From positions 25,481,873 through 25,545,872 of the forward strand of contig OW804102.1 of assembly GCA_942159475.1 (NCBI GenBank): a DNA stretch of 64,000 bases. The letters run 5' to 3'. The notes beneath the pieces are model-generated. The model was given only the letters and a program-made list of their open reading frames with translations, was not told the DNA's origin and made no database searches. The position numbers and the translations under genes are program-made. Positions 10,508 through 21,310 of this stretch are shown here, one piece after another. This DNA comes from Sthenelais limicola. Its lineage: Eukaryota > Annelida > Polychaeta > Phyllodocida > Sigalionidae. The stretch's first letter is position 1. Each line of letters starts with the position of its first letter.

Positions 10508-10960
10508 GGGTCTGGTCGTCAGAAAATGTACAATAGGGGAATTTGCATGTGCTATTGCACATTTCTGTAACAGTGCATCATGGGATGGGTTCTGTTGAAA
10601 TCTGACATACCAATATTTGGCAAGATTCTTATCGAAAATTGCAAGAAAGTTTTCACCAATATCAGAGTTTGTATAAATGTGCCATGAAAACCAAATGCAT
10701 GATGGGAAAGATGGGGAGTTATGTAATGGAAACATGTATAACACATGGATATTGACATTAGAGCATTGATAAATAGTCCATGCTGAACATGGCATGTTTT
10801 CTATAGACTTTACATTGTACCATTAGTTCCATAATTTCATGCGAATCGAGATTGAAAATGGCGTCTATGCAAATCCCCTATTGGCTTTCACCAATGTTAT
10901 CAAATAGACCACATTTAAGACAAAATGAGGTTCAATGTTTTAAATTTTAGTTTTTAGTGT
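10508..10960 (-). mobile_element. Family A MITE split by a family B element
   Basis: The left A TIR (GGGTCTGGTCGTCAGAAAAT) runs to GTACAA at 10533. It resumes after the B insertion with TTGGCTTTCACCAATG, CCACATTTAAGACAAAATG and GAGGTTCAATG, then decays. Joining the outer pieces recreates the normal A reading GTACAATTGGC, so B landed inside an older A copy. Confidence 0.8.
10534..10880 (+). mobile_element. Family B MITE, copy nested in family A
   Basis: Complete B element with TAGGGGAATTTGCATG on the left and ATGCAAATCCCCTA on the right. The right part carries AAAATGGCGTC, a YY1-like block, and a CATGCGAATC. Frames on the minus strand across it are not coding. Confidence 0.85.
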
Positions 10961-11287
10961 TTTTTTTTAAACAATGCAAAAATAATCAGAATTGACTAAA
11001 TAACATTGACTTTTCCATGGGTTTGAGAACAGCTGTTACATAAATGTATGGTGTATATTATATTAAATATAATGTTGATATAAATATGTCATGAGAGTTA
11101 TATGATTGGTTTGTCAGGTAGTACAATCAATTATCTGGGTTATGCCGTTCCCCATTTATATAGGTATATTATATTGGTTTGTTTCACTTTTTACTGATGT
11201 ATTGCAGAACTCGTATAGAATACTATTAGTAATGACGAAAGTTTATGTAAAAATCATGTCAGAAATAATGACACATTTGTAAACCAT

Positions 11288-11370
11288 AAAATCAGGCTAC
11301 TCTGAGAATATTTATGCTCGATGTATAAAAATGTTTATTAGTCCTGAATAAAATATTTGCAAAATCAAAT
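11288..11370 (-). repeat. Family K dispersed repeat, inverted copy
   Basis: Reads ATCAGGCTACTCTGAGAATA, then TTTATGCTCGATGTATAAAA and GTCCTGAATAAAATATTTG, the reverse complement of the copy at 11718. The two form an inverted pair 347 bp apart. Confidence 0.65.
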
Positions 11371-11717
11371 CTATATTTTCTTTTGTCCAATATCAAACTC
11401 CTATTCAAAAGACAACCATTTTAAAACATACTCTATACATCAAAATACTCACTCTTTTTCGGAGATATAAACCTTTTAACAAATGAAATGCTCTAGAGTT
11501 TTACTCATACATAAAGAGCTGTTATTTCTATGACTAAACGATAAAGAATAATTTGGTTTATACACGTTGCTTTACCTGAAAGTTTTATTCATTTTATAAA
11601 ATGTTTCGTTTTCTAATTTTCTCTCGAAACACTTGTTACTTGGACTGCAAAAGCCCTGGTCCCTATATGGGAAAGCCAGGATTACAAACGATTATATTTC
11701 TCTTTCCACTATATGAC
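11371..11717. other. AT-rich spacer between inverted K copies
   Basis: No ORF, RNA gene or other repeat recognised. The inverted K copies on either side could pair as a stem with this as the loop. Confidence 0.45.
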
Positions 11718-11800
11718 TTGATTTTGGAAATATTTTATTCAGGTCAAATAGACATTTTTATACATAAAGTATAAATATTCTCAGAATACCCTGATTTTAT
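11718..11800 (+). repeat. Family K dispersed repeat
   Basis: TTTTGGAAATATTTTATTCA, then AAATAGACATTTTTATACAT, AAGTATAAATATTCTCAGAA and TACCCTGA. Closest relative is the inverted copy at 11288. Confidence 0.65.
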
Positions 11801-12285
11801 ACTATACGTTTAGAGCAAAAACAACAACAAATTCAATCAAATGTTTAAGTATATATAAAGGTTGTATGATAGGTAGAAAAACAGGCTTAAAACTCTGCTT
11901 GAATATATTTGTCTACAAATAACGCGTATACATACATGATGATCTTGTAAAAGTCTGGTGTCAGATATTCCATTATATAATTATACACATCCCGGTGTCA
12001 ATGAACTTATTTTATTCACTGAATATAAAGATTTGTGAAATGTTTATGGTGAAATAAATGCCTATTACGGGAATAAATATCTCTTTCCACGGCCTAAATC
12101 CAGCATTTATATTAATTGATATATACTTATGTGTATGGTGTATGTTGAGGCTGCACCGGTGGTGGTGGAGCCAGGGCCCCGGGGGAGGAGGCTTCAAGAC
12201 TTGTCCTAAAACACGGCCATTCCCCTCCTGTCTGCCCTTCCCACGACCTCAGCTGTTGTCTGGATGTAAAGCAACTTAACAGCAT
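11801..12285. other. AT-rich spacer
   Basis: No gene recognised. GC rises at 12150-12210 (CAGGGCCCCGGGGGAGGAGG). No repeat family seen. Confidence 0.45.
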
Positions 12286-12289
12286 TCTT

Positions 12290-12925
12290 CTGCTTCTCTG
12301 TTTCTACCTGTTTCTCCCGCTCTATGTCTGTCTGTCTCTCTCCCTATCTGTCTCTCCCACTCTCTCTCTATCTGTCTCTCCCGCTCTATGTCTGTCTGTC
12401 TCTGGGTATCTGTCTCTCCCACTCTCTGTCTGTCTGTCTGTGTGTCTATCTCTCTCTATGTCTCACTCTCTCTGTATCTCTCTCTGCCTCTCTCACTCTC
12501 TGTCTGTCTATCTCTCTCTCTTTCCCTGTGTCACTCCCTCTCCCCTTTTCTTTCTCTCTTTCTGTCTGTCTGTCTGTCTGTCTCTCCCTCTCTGCCGCTC
12601 TCTTTCCCTCAATCTCTCCCTCTCTTTGTCGTTCCCTCCTTCTCACCCTCACTCCCTCTCTTCCCTACCCTCTCTCTCCCACACACACTCTCTCTCCCTG
12701 TTTCCCTCTCTTTCTCTTCTTTCCCATTTGATCATTTCTTGTCCTCTCTTCTCCCTCCTTCTCCTCGCCCTCCCTATATTCTCCTTTCTCTTCATCCCGT
12801 AATCAACCTCCCTCTTTCCCTAATCACTCTCTTCCCCTTCTCCCGTCCCCCCTTCCCTTGCTTCCCCCATCCACCATTGATCACCCACACATTTTCTCCT
12901 CCTCCTCCTCCTCCTCCCCCACAGG
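12290..12925. repeat. CT/TCTG microsatellite tract
   Basis: More than 600 bp of TCTCTC, TCTGTCTG and TCCCTC sequence with all purines on the minus strand. It is open in several frames simultaneously, the mark of simple sequence rather than of a gene. Confidence 0.93.
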
Positions 12926-13095
12926 TTGGCATGGCAACACTTTGTGATTATTTGTGGCTGCATGTTTCCTTATAGAAATATTGAATTTCCGCCCGACATG
13001 CAGACTAGTTGCAATATTAGAGGTAGGGAAGGTGGTGGGTTGTGGCGGTGGGTACTAGACAATGTGGGATGCCATCCGATCTGTATCACTCACTT

Positions 13096-13290
13096 GGGTT
13101 ACGTCGCCAGAAAATGTGCAACCTCTCTTTAACAATCTTCTCAAATAACCCACATTTAAGACCGAGATGAGGTTCAAAATGCAGTTTAATTATAATATAA
13201 CTGAACAGATTGCCTGAATCAATGCAATACCAAATATACTCAGATAAAAAGCTGGTTTTTATAATTTTGTCAGCAGAATTTATTTATAAA
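13096..13290 (-). mobile_element. Family A half-element, left arm of a compound palindrome
   Basis: Starts GGGTTACGTCGCCAGAAAAT and runs in minus orientation to CAGCAGAATTTATTTATAAA, where it stops without its second TIR. A second half-element in the opposite orientation follows at 13346. Confidence 0.75.
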
Positions 13291-13294
13291 TAAT

Positions 13295-13345
13295 ATCATC
13301 TGTCTCCTCTCTCTCTCCCCAACCCCCACTCCCGCACCACTGCGC
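13295..13345. repeat. Short CT/C-rich tract
   Basis: CTCTCTCTCC then CCCCAACCCCCACTCCCGC. It separates two facing family A half-elements. Confidence 0.75.
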
Positions 13346-13762
13346 CTTCAGTAAATTCTGCTAAATTAGGCTGTAATGGTGTAGATACTAGGTATATATG
13401 ATTATAATTGGTATTGTCAGTCTAGGCCCAAAGACGAGAGAGTCCCTTCAAACGGAGGGAAAGCCTCTTGCCTCAAGTGCCATTATAATTCCATTAAGAC
13501 TGCAAAATTTCATTATAATCCCCTCAGAACGCCTATAGTCCTAGGCCAGGAAACCGATTAGTGAATTAAGTAAACGTCTAATCACTGATATACTATTCTT
13601 ATCTGATCTGAGGGTTAAGGTCTAGACTCTTGTAGCGATTCAGAACATTTTTTTTTATGACTATGTTGATGACTTTATTTTTTACCTGCTGACTATCTTA
13701 AATTTGAGTTATTTGAGAGAATGTGTGAAGTGAGAATTGTACATTTTCTGACTCCCTGACCC
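13346..13762 (+). mobile_element. Family A half-element, right arm, split by family C
   Basis: Opens inside the element (CTTCAGTAAATTCTGCTAAA), is interrupted at about 13418 by a C element, and resumes at 13629 with TTGTAGCGATTCAGAAC. It ends TTATTTGAGAGAATGTGTG and CTGACTCCCTGACCC. With the half-element at 13096 it forms a large fold-back whose two outer ends are the same A terminus. Confidence 0.75.
13418..13628 (+). mobile_element. Family C MITE, copy nested in family A
   Basis: Terminal inverted repeat CAGTCTAGGCCCAAAG and GGTCTAGACT. Interior: GAGAGTCCCTTCAAACGGAG, two CATTATAATYCC blocks, CCAGGAAACCGATTAG and TTATCTGATCTGAGG. About 210 bp, no ORF. Confidence 0.8.
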
Positions 13763-14500
13763 ATTCATCAAAATAATATTACATGGACATTTCAAGACAA
13801 AAGATGAACCTAGTTTGATGGCTTCAGATCTTGCCAAATAAGATGAAAATTGCGGGAAAAAAATGTCAAATTACCACAAAGAAGACGAAATGGGATAAAA
13901 GGACATTACAAGGGGAGACACCATCAGACGACCTCGCTCTTCTCAATCGCTTAAATTTCAAAGATTATCCTTAAGCCGGAAAAGAAATTAAACAAATCTT
14001 AAAAACAACTATTTTTCAATTGATTAATCAGGTCCGAATAAAGGTCTTTATTTGAGAATGTTCATAAAGCTGGCAAAAAAAGAAAATTAAAATCGTGGAA
14101 TTTGCGGATTTTGCTCGCATAATGCCTTTAGTAGTATGCTTTATAGGTCAATGGCCGTTATGATCTTAAATCTGTGAAACATTCTTTTCGCATTTGGTTG
14201 AAGATTTGGTCGTAAACACTGAGGATTGACAGAAGGATGGATTGAAACCGATCGAACAACAGCAATATTTTTCCTTTTTTTTTCTTCTCAGCATTTGTGC
14301 AATTTCCTCAACATTTCTGTCATTTGTGTATTTTTCTTGGTATGGCTGAAGTGGGATTTTAAAGAAAAGAATTAAGAGTTTGGGAGATGGGCCCACAAGC
14401 ATGTTTTCACGGACTAGGGGTTATTGAGTGAACATGGATGTTGGAAACTTAAAGGTGCCTATTATATTATTATTATTATATCATAATTATATATCATACA
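13763..14500. other. Unique spacer
   Basis: AT-rich DNA; only short frames of fewer than 80 codons and no family resemblance. It ends with a short ATT microsatellite at 14463-14480. Confidence 0.45.
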
Positions 14501-14503
14501 GTA

Positions 14504-14610
14504 ATGGCGAGTGTAGTGGGTAATACACAGGCCTTATTACCCGTGTGTGATATGAGCGCCAATGCTGTAGCCTATGGCATTCCATATTACCCGCTAGAAA
14601 GGTGTAGTAG
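14504..14610. repeat. Family M dispersed repeat, copy 1
   Basis: GGGTAATACACAGGCCTTAT, ACCC, then TATGAGCGCCAATGCTGTAG and CCTATGGCATTCCATATTAC. A second copy is at 46646-46742. Internally it has GGGTAATA and TATTACCC arms, so it folds back. Confidence 0.65.
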
Positions 14611-14733
14611 ATATCGCGTATTGACCATCCAAGTGCGATATTTATGAAAATAGCTCGATGATATAATTTCGCAATGTCGCACACCAAATTAACTTATCCC
14701 TTTCCATACTTCTCTAAGACCACTAGGTCCCCT

Positions 14734-15141
14734 ATTTGTGATATGTTATAGGAGTCGCAAGTCGCAAAATTGACATTTTTCAAAGTGTTTTCCTCACAAG
14801 ATGTCTTTGTGGGAACGTTTTCATTTTTTATGCTTAACCCTGTTCATAGCATAAATACATTTCTCAAATGTCAAGGCATTGCATTGACTATATCCATGGA
14901 TTTCTAAGGTCTTCTTATAAAGTATATTTTACTTCTTTACTAGTAAATGTCCACCCAGAAATATTGCAAACTTTGTTTTTAAAATAAAAATATCAAACCT
15001 AAAATATAGAAAAACCTATGTCCTATGTCCTACTGTTTACTATCATTACAGTAGGCTTGATCTCATCTTTTCAAATATGATGATATCTCAAAATTCCTTT
15101 TTTGCGACTTGTGACTCATTTTCCTGAAACACATCACATTT
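14734..15141 (+). mobile_element. Family D MITE, copy 2
   Basis: Left end ATTTGTGATATGTTATAGGA then GTCGCAAGTCGCAAAA. Right end TTGCGACTTGTGACTC then CTGAAACACATCACATTT. Interior includes CCACCCAGAAATATTGC and CTTTTCAAATATGATGATAT. About 408 bp, no ORF. Confidence 0.8.
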
Positions 15142-15339
15142 AGGAATGGCCAGACGAAGAATGAGTAGTCGACGAGTGCGGAAGAAATATATAAATTAAA
15201 CAAAGATGGCGCCGAGTTTCATTTTTATAGCCGGTTTTGATGGTCTTCAGAACGGCGAGGGCTTAGTGTGACAAATAGTCCTCTTTGGCGTATTAATACA
15301 TGCCTTACATCAACCTATGTCTAACAAGACCTACACTTG

Positions 15340-15440
15340 ATTCCTTCGACCTCCGCGGGTCAATCAAGGTCACTCCTGAACTGACCCCGATCCATCATGG
15401 CCGACGGATGTGACGTCACCGTCCGCGAGGCAGCGTTTGT
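15340..15440. promoter_or_regulatory. Candidate regulatory cluster: nuclear-receptor and CRE sites
   Basis: GC- and CpG-rich segment. It contains GGGTCA (15357-15362) and AGGTCA (15367-15372) spaced by 4 bp (a DR4), an overlapping TCAAGGTCA (15364-15372, ERR/SF1 type) and a reverse TGACCC at 15382. A full palindromic CRE TGACGTCA follows (15411-15418). AAGATGGCG, YY1-like, lies upstream near 15205. Confidence 0.35.
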
Positions 15441-15482
15441 TAGTGCGTAATGAGGTTCAACGTTTGCCCGCTGCACGTCGCT

Positions 15483-15502
15483 AGAGAGAGAGAGAGAGAG
15501 AG
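15483..15502. repeat. (GA)n microsatellite
   Basis: About 20 bp of pure AGAG, next to a CCGCCGCCGCCCC run. Confidence 0.8.
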
Positions 15503-15912
15503 GAGGCATCCGCCGCCGCCCCAAGAATGCTGGGTTCTGATTGGTCGGTTAATAAAAACGCTAGGGCGATTGACAAGTAACTATGGCAATAGACTTGAGG
15601 GCAGGACTGAATTAGACGGTGCTTCTTGCCTCACCTCGCCCTCATTTATCCTCTATTTCCACTCCCCTATAGGGCGCTTGCCATTCTTGCCATTCACTTT
15701 TTGTACTACACTTATGTTGTTGTTGTTGAAATATTTTCATTCAGGCGTGTGGTTTTCATTCTTCACCAAACAAAAAGTTATACATTTCTGGGTAACCAGA
15801 TATTGTCTTGTTTTGATCGAAACATTATCAATTATATCATTTTTTTTCTTTTAATTTGCAAAAGGTTTATTGAGTATTCATGATGGCAGTATATATATAT
15901 CTGCAAATGCTT
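15503..15912. other. Unique spacer
   Basis: A frame crosses it but it lacks any recognisable domain. A reverse CCAAT (GATTGGTCGG) lies at 15539. AT content rises to the right, ending in a short (AT)n run near 15890. Confidence 0.4.
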
Positions 15913-15915
15913 AGA

Positions 15916-16066
15916 CAGTCTAGGTGCAGATGAGATAAGAATGGTTTGTAAGTGATTAGACGTCTACTGCGCTAATAGCTTTCCTAATGGGATTCTAATG
16001 ACATTTTGCGGTTTGGAGCGAGAAGCTTTCTGAAATGAGGGACTCTCTCAACTCTGAGCCTAGACT
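15916..16066 (-). mobile_element. Family C MITE, internally deleted copy
   Basis: CAGTCTAGG on the left and GCCTAGACTG on the right, reverse orientation (GATAAGAATGG then GGATTCTAATGACATTTTGC). 151 bp against about 212 for full copies, so roughly 60 bp of the interior is missing. Confidence 0.75.
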
Positions 16067-16110
16067 GCTAACTGTTTAGTAACGTGGAGGGCGGCTAGTA
16101 CAACTGCCCT

Positions 16111-16458
16111 ATAGGGGATTTGCACGCCTCAATGCGCATGTCTATTACAGTGCATCCTGGGATGGATTCTGATGATATCTGTGATACAAACATTTGGCAA
16201 CATTTTCATCAAAAATTACAAGAATGTTTTGACCAATATCATAGCTTGTATAAATGATCTATGTTAACCCTAATGCATGCTGGGAAAGAAGGAGACGTGA
16301 GTTATGGAATCATGCATAAACATGGATATTGACATTAGAGCACTGATAAATATCCCATGCTGAACATGGCATGTTTTCTATAGATTTTAAACTGTACCAT
16401 TAGTCCAATAATTCCATGCGAATCTAGATTCAAAATGGCGGCTATGCAACTGGCCTAT
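16111..16458 (+). mobile_element. Family B MITE, copy 4
   Basis: Left end ATAGGGGATTTGCACG, right end CTATGCAACTGGCCTAT. Contains CAGTGCATCCTGGGATGG, AATTACAAGAATGTTTTGAC, ATGCATGCTGGGAAAG and CAAAATGGCGGC. No ORF. Confidence 0.85.
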
Positions 16459-16599
16459 TGTGAGAGGCTTGCAGGACTGTATGCGCCGCCTATGGGTGGC
16501 GGTGGAGTGTAACGATCAGGTGGAGTGATGGGGGCAGGGTTGTGTCTGAGGGGCAGGCAGTGAATGGACGAGTTAGTGGCCAGTATTAGAGACATGGAG

Positions 16600-17070
16600 A
16601 AAATGAGAGGTGAAGAGGGGGGGGGGGGAGGGGGGAGGGGGAGCGGGGGGGATGTAAGGGAAGGGACATAGTGGAGAAGTGTAATAGGAGAGTAGGGTGG
16701 AGAGAGGAAGAACCGAAATTGGGGGAGGAGAAGGGGAGTAATAGGAAGTGTGGAGGAGCAGGATGAAGAGGTGGAGCGGAAAGGAGTAGGGGGGAGCATG
16801 GTGAGGAGGAGGGAGGAGAAGGAAGGGGAGAGAAGAGGAGGAGGGTGAAGAGGAGGAAGGAGGAGGTGGAGGGGAGGAGGAGGGGCAGGGTGAGGAGGAG
16901 GGAGAAGCAGGGGGAGGAGGAGGGGAGGCAGGAGGAGGAAGAGGAGACAGGAGAAGGGGGAGGAGGAGGGGGAGGAAAAGAAGGGAGGAGGAGGGGAGGG
17001 GGAGGAAGAGGGAGGAGGGAGGAGGGAGGAGGAGGAGGGAAGGAGGAGGGGAAGGGAAGAGGAGATAAAT
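16600..17070. repeat. GGA-rich purine tract
   Basis: Nearly continuous G/A on +, mostly GGAGGAGG and AGGGGGAGG. The long minus-strand frame 16573-17280 is a Pro/Ser translation of it. Ends with an AAAT microsatellite at 17064-17082. Confidence 0.92.
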
Positions 17071-17084
17071 AAATAAATAAATTA

Positions 17085-17570
17085 TATTCTCCCGTTTCTG
17101 GTTCACTACCTCAATGAAAGTCATGAGCATAACCAAACAGATCCCAAGCAAAAAAAAGCAACAAAAACATCTTAAGTTTTTTTTATCAATATTAACCAAG
17201 ACTGTAGCTTTAAGTGAGAACGACCATCCTCCACTGAATAAATGAAACGTAGTCTCCCTCTTAAAGACAACTCTCCACACTCAAACCCACCAAGTCCAGC
17301 AATCAGGGCCCAATCATGAATTGGAAATCATTTCAGATCGGTTTAGCAATGGCTTGAAGTGTTAAGCGGGAGTTTAGAGGGCCTCGTGGGAGGTGTTCGG
17401 TCCAGTGCATACTCAATATAAACTATTAGGAATTAATGGGGGTGAATATATAGGCATAGTAATGTAACATAGGTACTCCCTGGAGTGGTGTAATGTATTG
17501 ATATATGTAGGGATATATATTGGTATACTGCGGAAAGCCAGGAGGTGGTAGCCACATAGGTTAGTCATCA
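17085..17570. other. Unique spacer with a short similarity to 19.8 kb
   Basis: About 50 bp at 17098-17148 resembles 19824-19877 (shared CTGGTTC, CTCAATG, AGTCATG/AGCCATG, AGCATAA/TGCATAA and ATCCCA). Otherwise nothing recognised. Confidence 0.4.
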
Positions 17571-17577
17571 TGGGGGC

Positions 17578-17738
17578 AAGGGATGGTGCAATGGGGGGGG
17601 GGGAACCTTACCTTGGAATATATGGAGGTAAAGGGTACTGGGTTCAAATCCGATTATATCGGGTGTGTCTTTTTGAACAGCTCCTCAGAAAATGGCATAT
17701 ATGTCAATTTCTTTGCAATTAGAAATAAAATATATAAA
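17578..17738 (+). mobile_element. tRNA-derived SINE, copy 1
   Basis: A-box-like TGGTGCAATGG (about 17584-17594) and B-box-like GGGTTCAAATCC (about 17638-17650), 54 bp apart, as in a tRNA gene. A run of G has expanded right after the A box. The 3' part is A-rich (AATAAAATATATAAAAA). No cloverleaf can be completed, so it is a SINE head rather than a tRNA. Confidence 0.55.
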
Positions 17739-18157
17739 AAGTTCAAATTCTCTAAGCGAGTAAAATAGTGAGCCAACAATCAATACAAGCCACCATTTTG
17801 AAATGCATATAAGATAAGATAAGATGATTCTTATATGGGTTGGGGTGTCTGAAAACTATATGGGTCAATCTTCTCAATTGTGGACTTTGTCCACTTCAAG
17901 GGTGCTATTAAAAGAACCCTTTTAGCTTTGTTTATTCAGTAATATTCTACTATGATATAACTCATTTTATTTTTGCCTTGGATTACAAATGTTGTGATTT
18001 AACTTGTAGTTTTGCGCAATTAAATTGTTTTCTATTAGAACTATACGTCCACTATACTAATTATTAAACTTGCATGTACCTATAATGTTTACAACTCAGA
18101 CCGACTCAGGGCTCGGAGGAAGACCACCGTCAGGTGACCCGAGGAGCCAACTCTGTT
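17739..18157. other. Unique spacer
   Basis: AT-rich; a short ATAAG tandem at about 17805-17825. No gene or family recognised. Confidence 0.4.
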
Positions 18158-18159
18158 CA

Positions 18160-18416
18160 ATAGGGGATTTGCATGTGCCACTGCGCATGTCTGGTACAGT
18201 GCATCATGGGATGGATTTTGATTTAATCTAATAAACGAATATTTGGCAACATTTTTTATAAAAATTGCAAACATGTATAACACATGGATATTGGCATTAG
18301 CGCACTGATACATATCCCATGCAGAACATGGCATTTCTATAGATTTTACACTGTACCATTAGCCCCATAATGCCATGCGAAACAGGATTCAAAATGGCGG
18401 CTATGCAACTCCCCTA
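18160..18416 (+). mobile_element. Family B MITE, internally deleted copy
   Basis: TAGGGGATTTGCATGTGCC to CTATGCAACTCCCCTA. About 95 bp between AAAAATTGCAA and ACATGTATAACACATGG is missing relative to full copies. Retains CAAAATGGCGGC. Confidence 0.8.
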
Positions 18417-18499
18417 TTAGATTGATTTAACAATGATGTACTTGAGCTCATGCCTGAATAAATTTGATTTATTTTTAAAAATCCTTATTCAGGACAAAC

Positions 18500-18588
18500 T
18501 TGAGGTTCAAAACAGATTTCAGTCTGATTTAGCAGAATTTACTGAATGTGTAGAGCTGTCGATTGTACATTTTCTGACGACCTGGCCC
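18500..18588 (-). mobile_element. Family A 3' fragment
   Basis: GAGGTTCAAAACAG, then TTTAGCAGAATTTACTGAAT, GTAGAGCTG and a TIR ending GACGACCTGGCCC. The left half is lost; a K-like ATCCTTATTCAGGACAAA precedes it. Confidence 0.7.
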
Positions 18589-18599
18589 ACAAAACTCTT

Positions 18600-19553
18600 G
18601 ATTGTTAATTCATATCTATGAGAGAGACTTGGCCAAAGATTTTGATCATTTTACAAAACATACAAATAATTACATGATACGTAATTAGTAATATTATAAC
18701 CTCTGTAATTCTCAGGCAATAATTGACAGTAATTTTGGTGGGTTTTTGTCAAACATCATGAAGAAAATGACACAATATAATTGCACATATCAAGCACATT
18801 CCCGCAAGGATAGATGTCTTCAAATCTGATTTTACATGTGTCATTTCTTTAAATTTAAAAACAACTGACATAAAGCTCAATCCACAACATTGCCCTTCAA
18901 TACTTGACAAGAGATTTTGCTGATTTTCCTTGTCAAACATAATGAAAAAAGCGAGCCACCAAAATGGCACATTTCTGACAAGCACAATTCCTGCAAGCAT
19001 ACAGGCCCGGTGACAAGCTGTGGGTATAGAGGTCAACCGGCATGATTACACCCCAATCATGCCAGGGGGCACCGGGGGCCACTCACCCCATGTAACCCCC
19101 CTATAATGACTCCCATGGGGTGCATTTACCACCCCACCCGGGATGCCTACATTAATAGGGAGTTAGGGATGCCCTCCCCTGGGGGTATTCTCCCTACCCT
19201 CCAATCTAAGCACCCTTCTCCCTCGCTCCCCTGTACAATTGGTGGGCCCCTATAGACATGCAGTAATATTAGGCAGTAGTCGGTAAGTAGTTATGTACAT
19301 ACAAATATGTCCATAGAGACATTCTGGGGAAGACGTTTGTTTTTAAAATATTCATGTTTACTCAAGGTACTTTGCACTAGATTAATGACCCGATCTCGAT
19401 TATATTGTCCTTCTCAGCTATAACGACAACATAAATTGTATCTAATTTGAACCTATGGGGCTGAAGTTATCACTATTATGCTGCTGCTATATGTTTAGCC
19501 TATACATGACATTTATGTTGCAATATGGCCAAAGAAATGAGGTTAAATGATTG
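18600..19553. other. Unique spacer
   Basis: No gene recognised. A 9-bp stem with 7-nt loop, GGCATGATT/AATCATGCC, lies at 19039-19063, followed by a C-rich region (19065-19250) with several CCCCATG and CATGGGG arms. AT-rich on both sides. Confidence 0.4.
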
Positions 19554-19665
19554 TGGCGGGTCACCAAAATATAAATGTGGACTTTCATCAACCCCTGCAG
19601 CAAAAACAACCTGACAAAATCCTACTCAATTTTGCCCAAATAACTTTTAGATGGGTTTGAGAAGA
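19554..19665 (+). repeat. Family L dispersed repeat, copy 2
   Basis: GCAGCAAAAACAACCTGACA, AAATCCTACTCAATTTTGC and AACTTTTAGATGGG match the copy at 7984 in order and spacing. Confidence 0.6.
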
Positions 19666-19745
19666 TGATGTGAGAGACATTATGTAACATTGTGTAACCT
19701 CATTATATTTATATTAATTATCACATCTTAGTTTATTAGCGCTGA

Positions 19746-19815
19746 GACATAGGCCAGGAAACCGATAATACGAAGTAGTAGTCCAATCACTGACATACCA
19801 TTCTTATCATGTTTC
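19746..19815 (+). mobile_element. Family C fragment, first part of an inverted pair
   Basis: AGGCCAGGAAACCGATAATA, then CCAATCACTGACATACCATT. It matches the right half of C and faces the near-complete inverted copy at 19937. Confidence 0.65.
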
Positions 19816-19936
19816 TTGATCCACTGGTTCCCTAACTCAATGGAAGCCATGTGCATAATAACCCCAAGAATCCCATCCACATCCCATGTGGGGAATAGTA
19901 AAGAGGCCTTCACACTCTAGTGGACTTAGAGTGTGA

Positions 19937-20123
19937 AACCCTCAGATCAGATAACAATGGTATGTCAACCTACTTCGCCAATCGGTGTCTTGGCCTAGAA
20001 CTCGGCGTTTTAATGGGAATATGTCATTTGCAGTCTTAATGGACTTATAATGACAATTTGCGGTTTGAGGCAAGAGGCATCCCCTTCGTTTGAAGGGACT
20101 TTCTCAACTTTGGGCCTAGGCTG
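19937..20123 (-). mobile_element. Family C MITE, reverse copy
   Basis: CCCTCAGATCAGATAACAAT, then CTTGGCCTAGAACTCGGCG, AATGACAATTTGCGGTTTG and GGGCCTAGGCTG. The left TIR is lost, replaced by GTGTGAAACC. Confidence 0.7.
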
Positions 20124-20416
20124 TTCAGAGTCTGTATATTCGTGAACGCCAAAATCCTTTGATGCGGCCGTTTCCCTTATCACCACTCACCCTATATTTT
20201 TTGTTCAAGAAAGTTGTGTAGGCAGCATGTCAACGTCTACAAGATTAATAGGGCAGTGTTAAAAGTATTCAACTCTTTCGCAAGGTATTATGTATTATGG
20301 AGATATATCAACTTTTAGATTATGGGTCTTCTACACTGCAGATAGTTTTGCGATTAATGATAGGATATTAGAGATGAGGGAAGTCACTGTATATCGGTGG
20401 GGCAGGGGTTTATGTA

Positions 20417-20671
20417 CAGTGGAACCTCTTTATTGAGACCACCCTTGGGACCGAACGATTTGTGGTCTCATAGCGAGGTGGTCTCATTATAGGGGCTAAT
20501 CTAATATAGTCAGGCAGCTTAGTAAATGGATGTGGACGCTCCGGACAAAAGCTCCAAATTTGGTTCACATGCTGTTCATAATAAGAGGAAAGCAATGCGG
20601 GACTGAGAGAAACTGGTCTTAATAGAGGGGTGGTCTCTATAGAGAGGTGGTGTTTATGCGAGGTTCCACTG
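20417..20671. mobile_element. TA-duplicating MITE (family H), copy 1
   Basis: TIR CAGTGGAACCTC and GAGGTTCCACTG, flanked by TA on both sides (20415-20416 and 20672-20673). Interior has repeated GGTCTCAT and GGTGGTCTC arms that fold back. TA duplication points to a Tc1/mariner-type transposase. A second copy at 51013 is nested in family A. Confidence 0.8.
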
Positions 20672-20673
20672 TA

Positions 20674-21310
20674 ATAAGCTATTTAATCAAGTGTATAAAT
20701 AAAAGTGTTATTTCTTATTTTTCGTTTTATTCGTGGAATAAATAGATAAATCGCGATAAATGATCGGTATCGCAAGATGTCATACATGCAACAATCGCCA
20801 ACTCTTATACACTAACAGATACATCTACATTTCCGAATCTTGCACCAAAATGTGCAAGTCATTTACACGATGGCGTGCGACAGTGCTATTCACTGCAGGC
20901 ACGCAAGTGATCCATTGCGATGTGCTTGCAACCGTGAAATCGCATGCTTGCATGTGACAGGAGAGACTAGGTGAAGGTTATTAATTAACTACTAATAATT
21001 GCTCCCAACGGAGTCCTTGCTGCAGTGGGGCTGAGGCTGGGATCTGTAATAGGGCAGTTGTGTTAGGCACTGTGCTGATCACAAGTGAAGATACCACCAT
21101 GTGTAATGTAATAAAGAGGTCCGCTTTATGATTTAACTGATTTAAGATATATATTAGATTGAATTGTTGACATTAGTGACAAAATACCCAATGAGACACT
21201 GGCGAATTGGAATGTATTATGTTGTTGCTTTATTAATCAGACCTTACCTATTTCGATCTCGGTTGAGATCTTCATCTTCATATTAAATTAATAAAAGGGA
21301 ACTTAGAACT
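20674..21310. other. Unique spacer
   Basis: No recognised gene. It has several CGCAAG, GCATGC and TGCAAGTC-type near-repeats between 20770 and 20960 but no clear unit. Confidence 0.4.
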
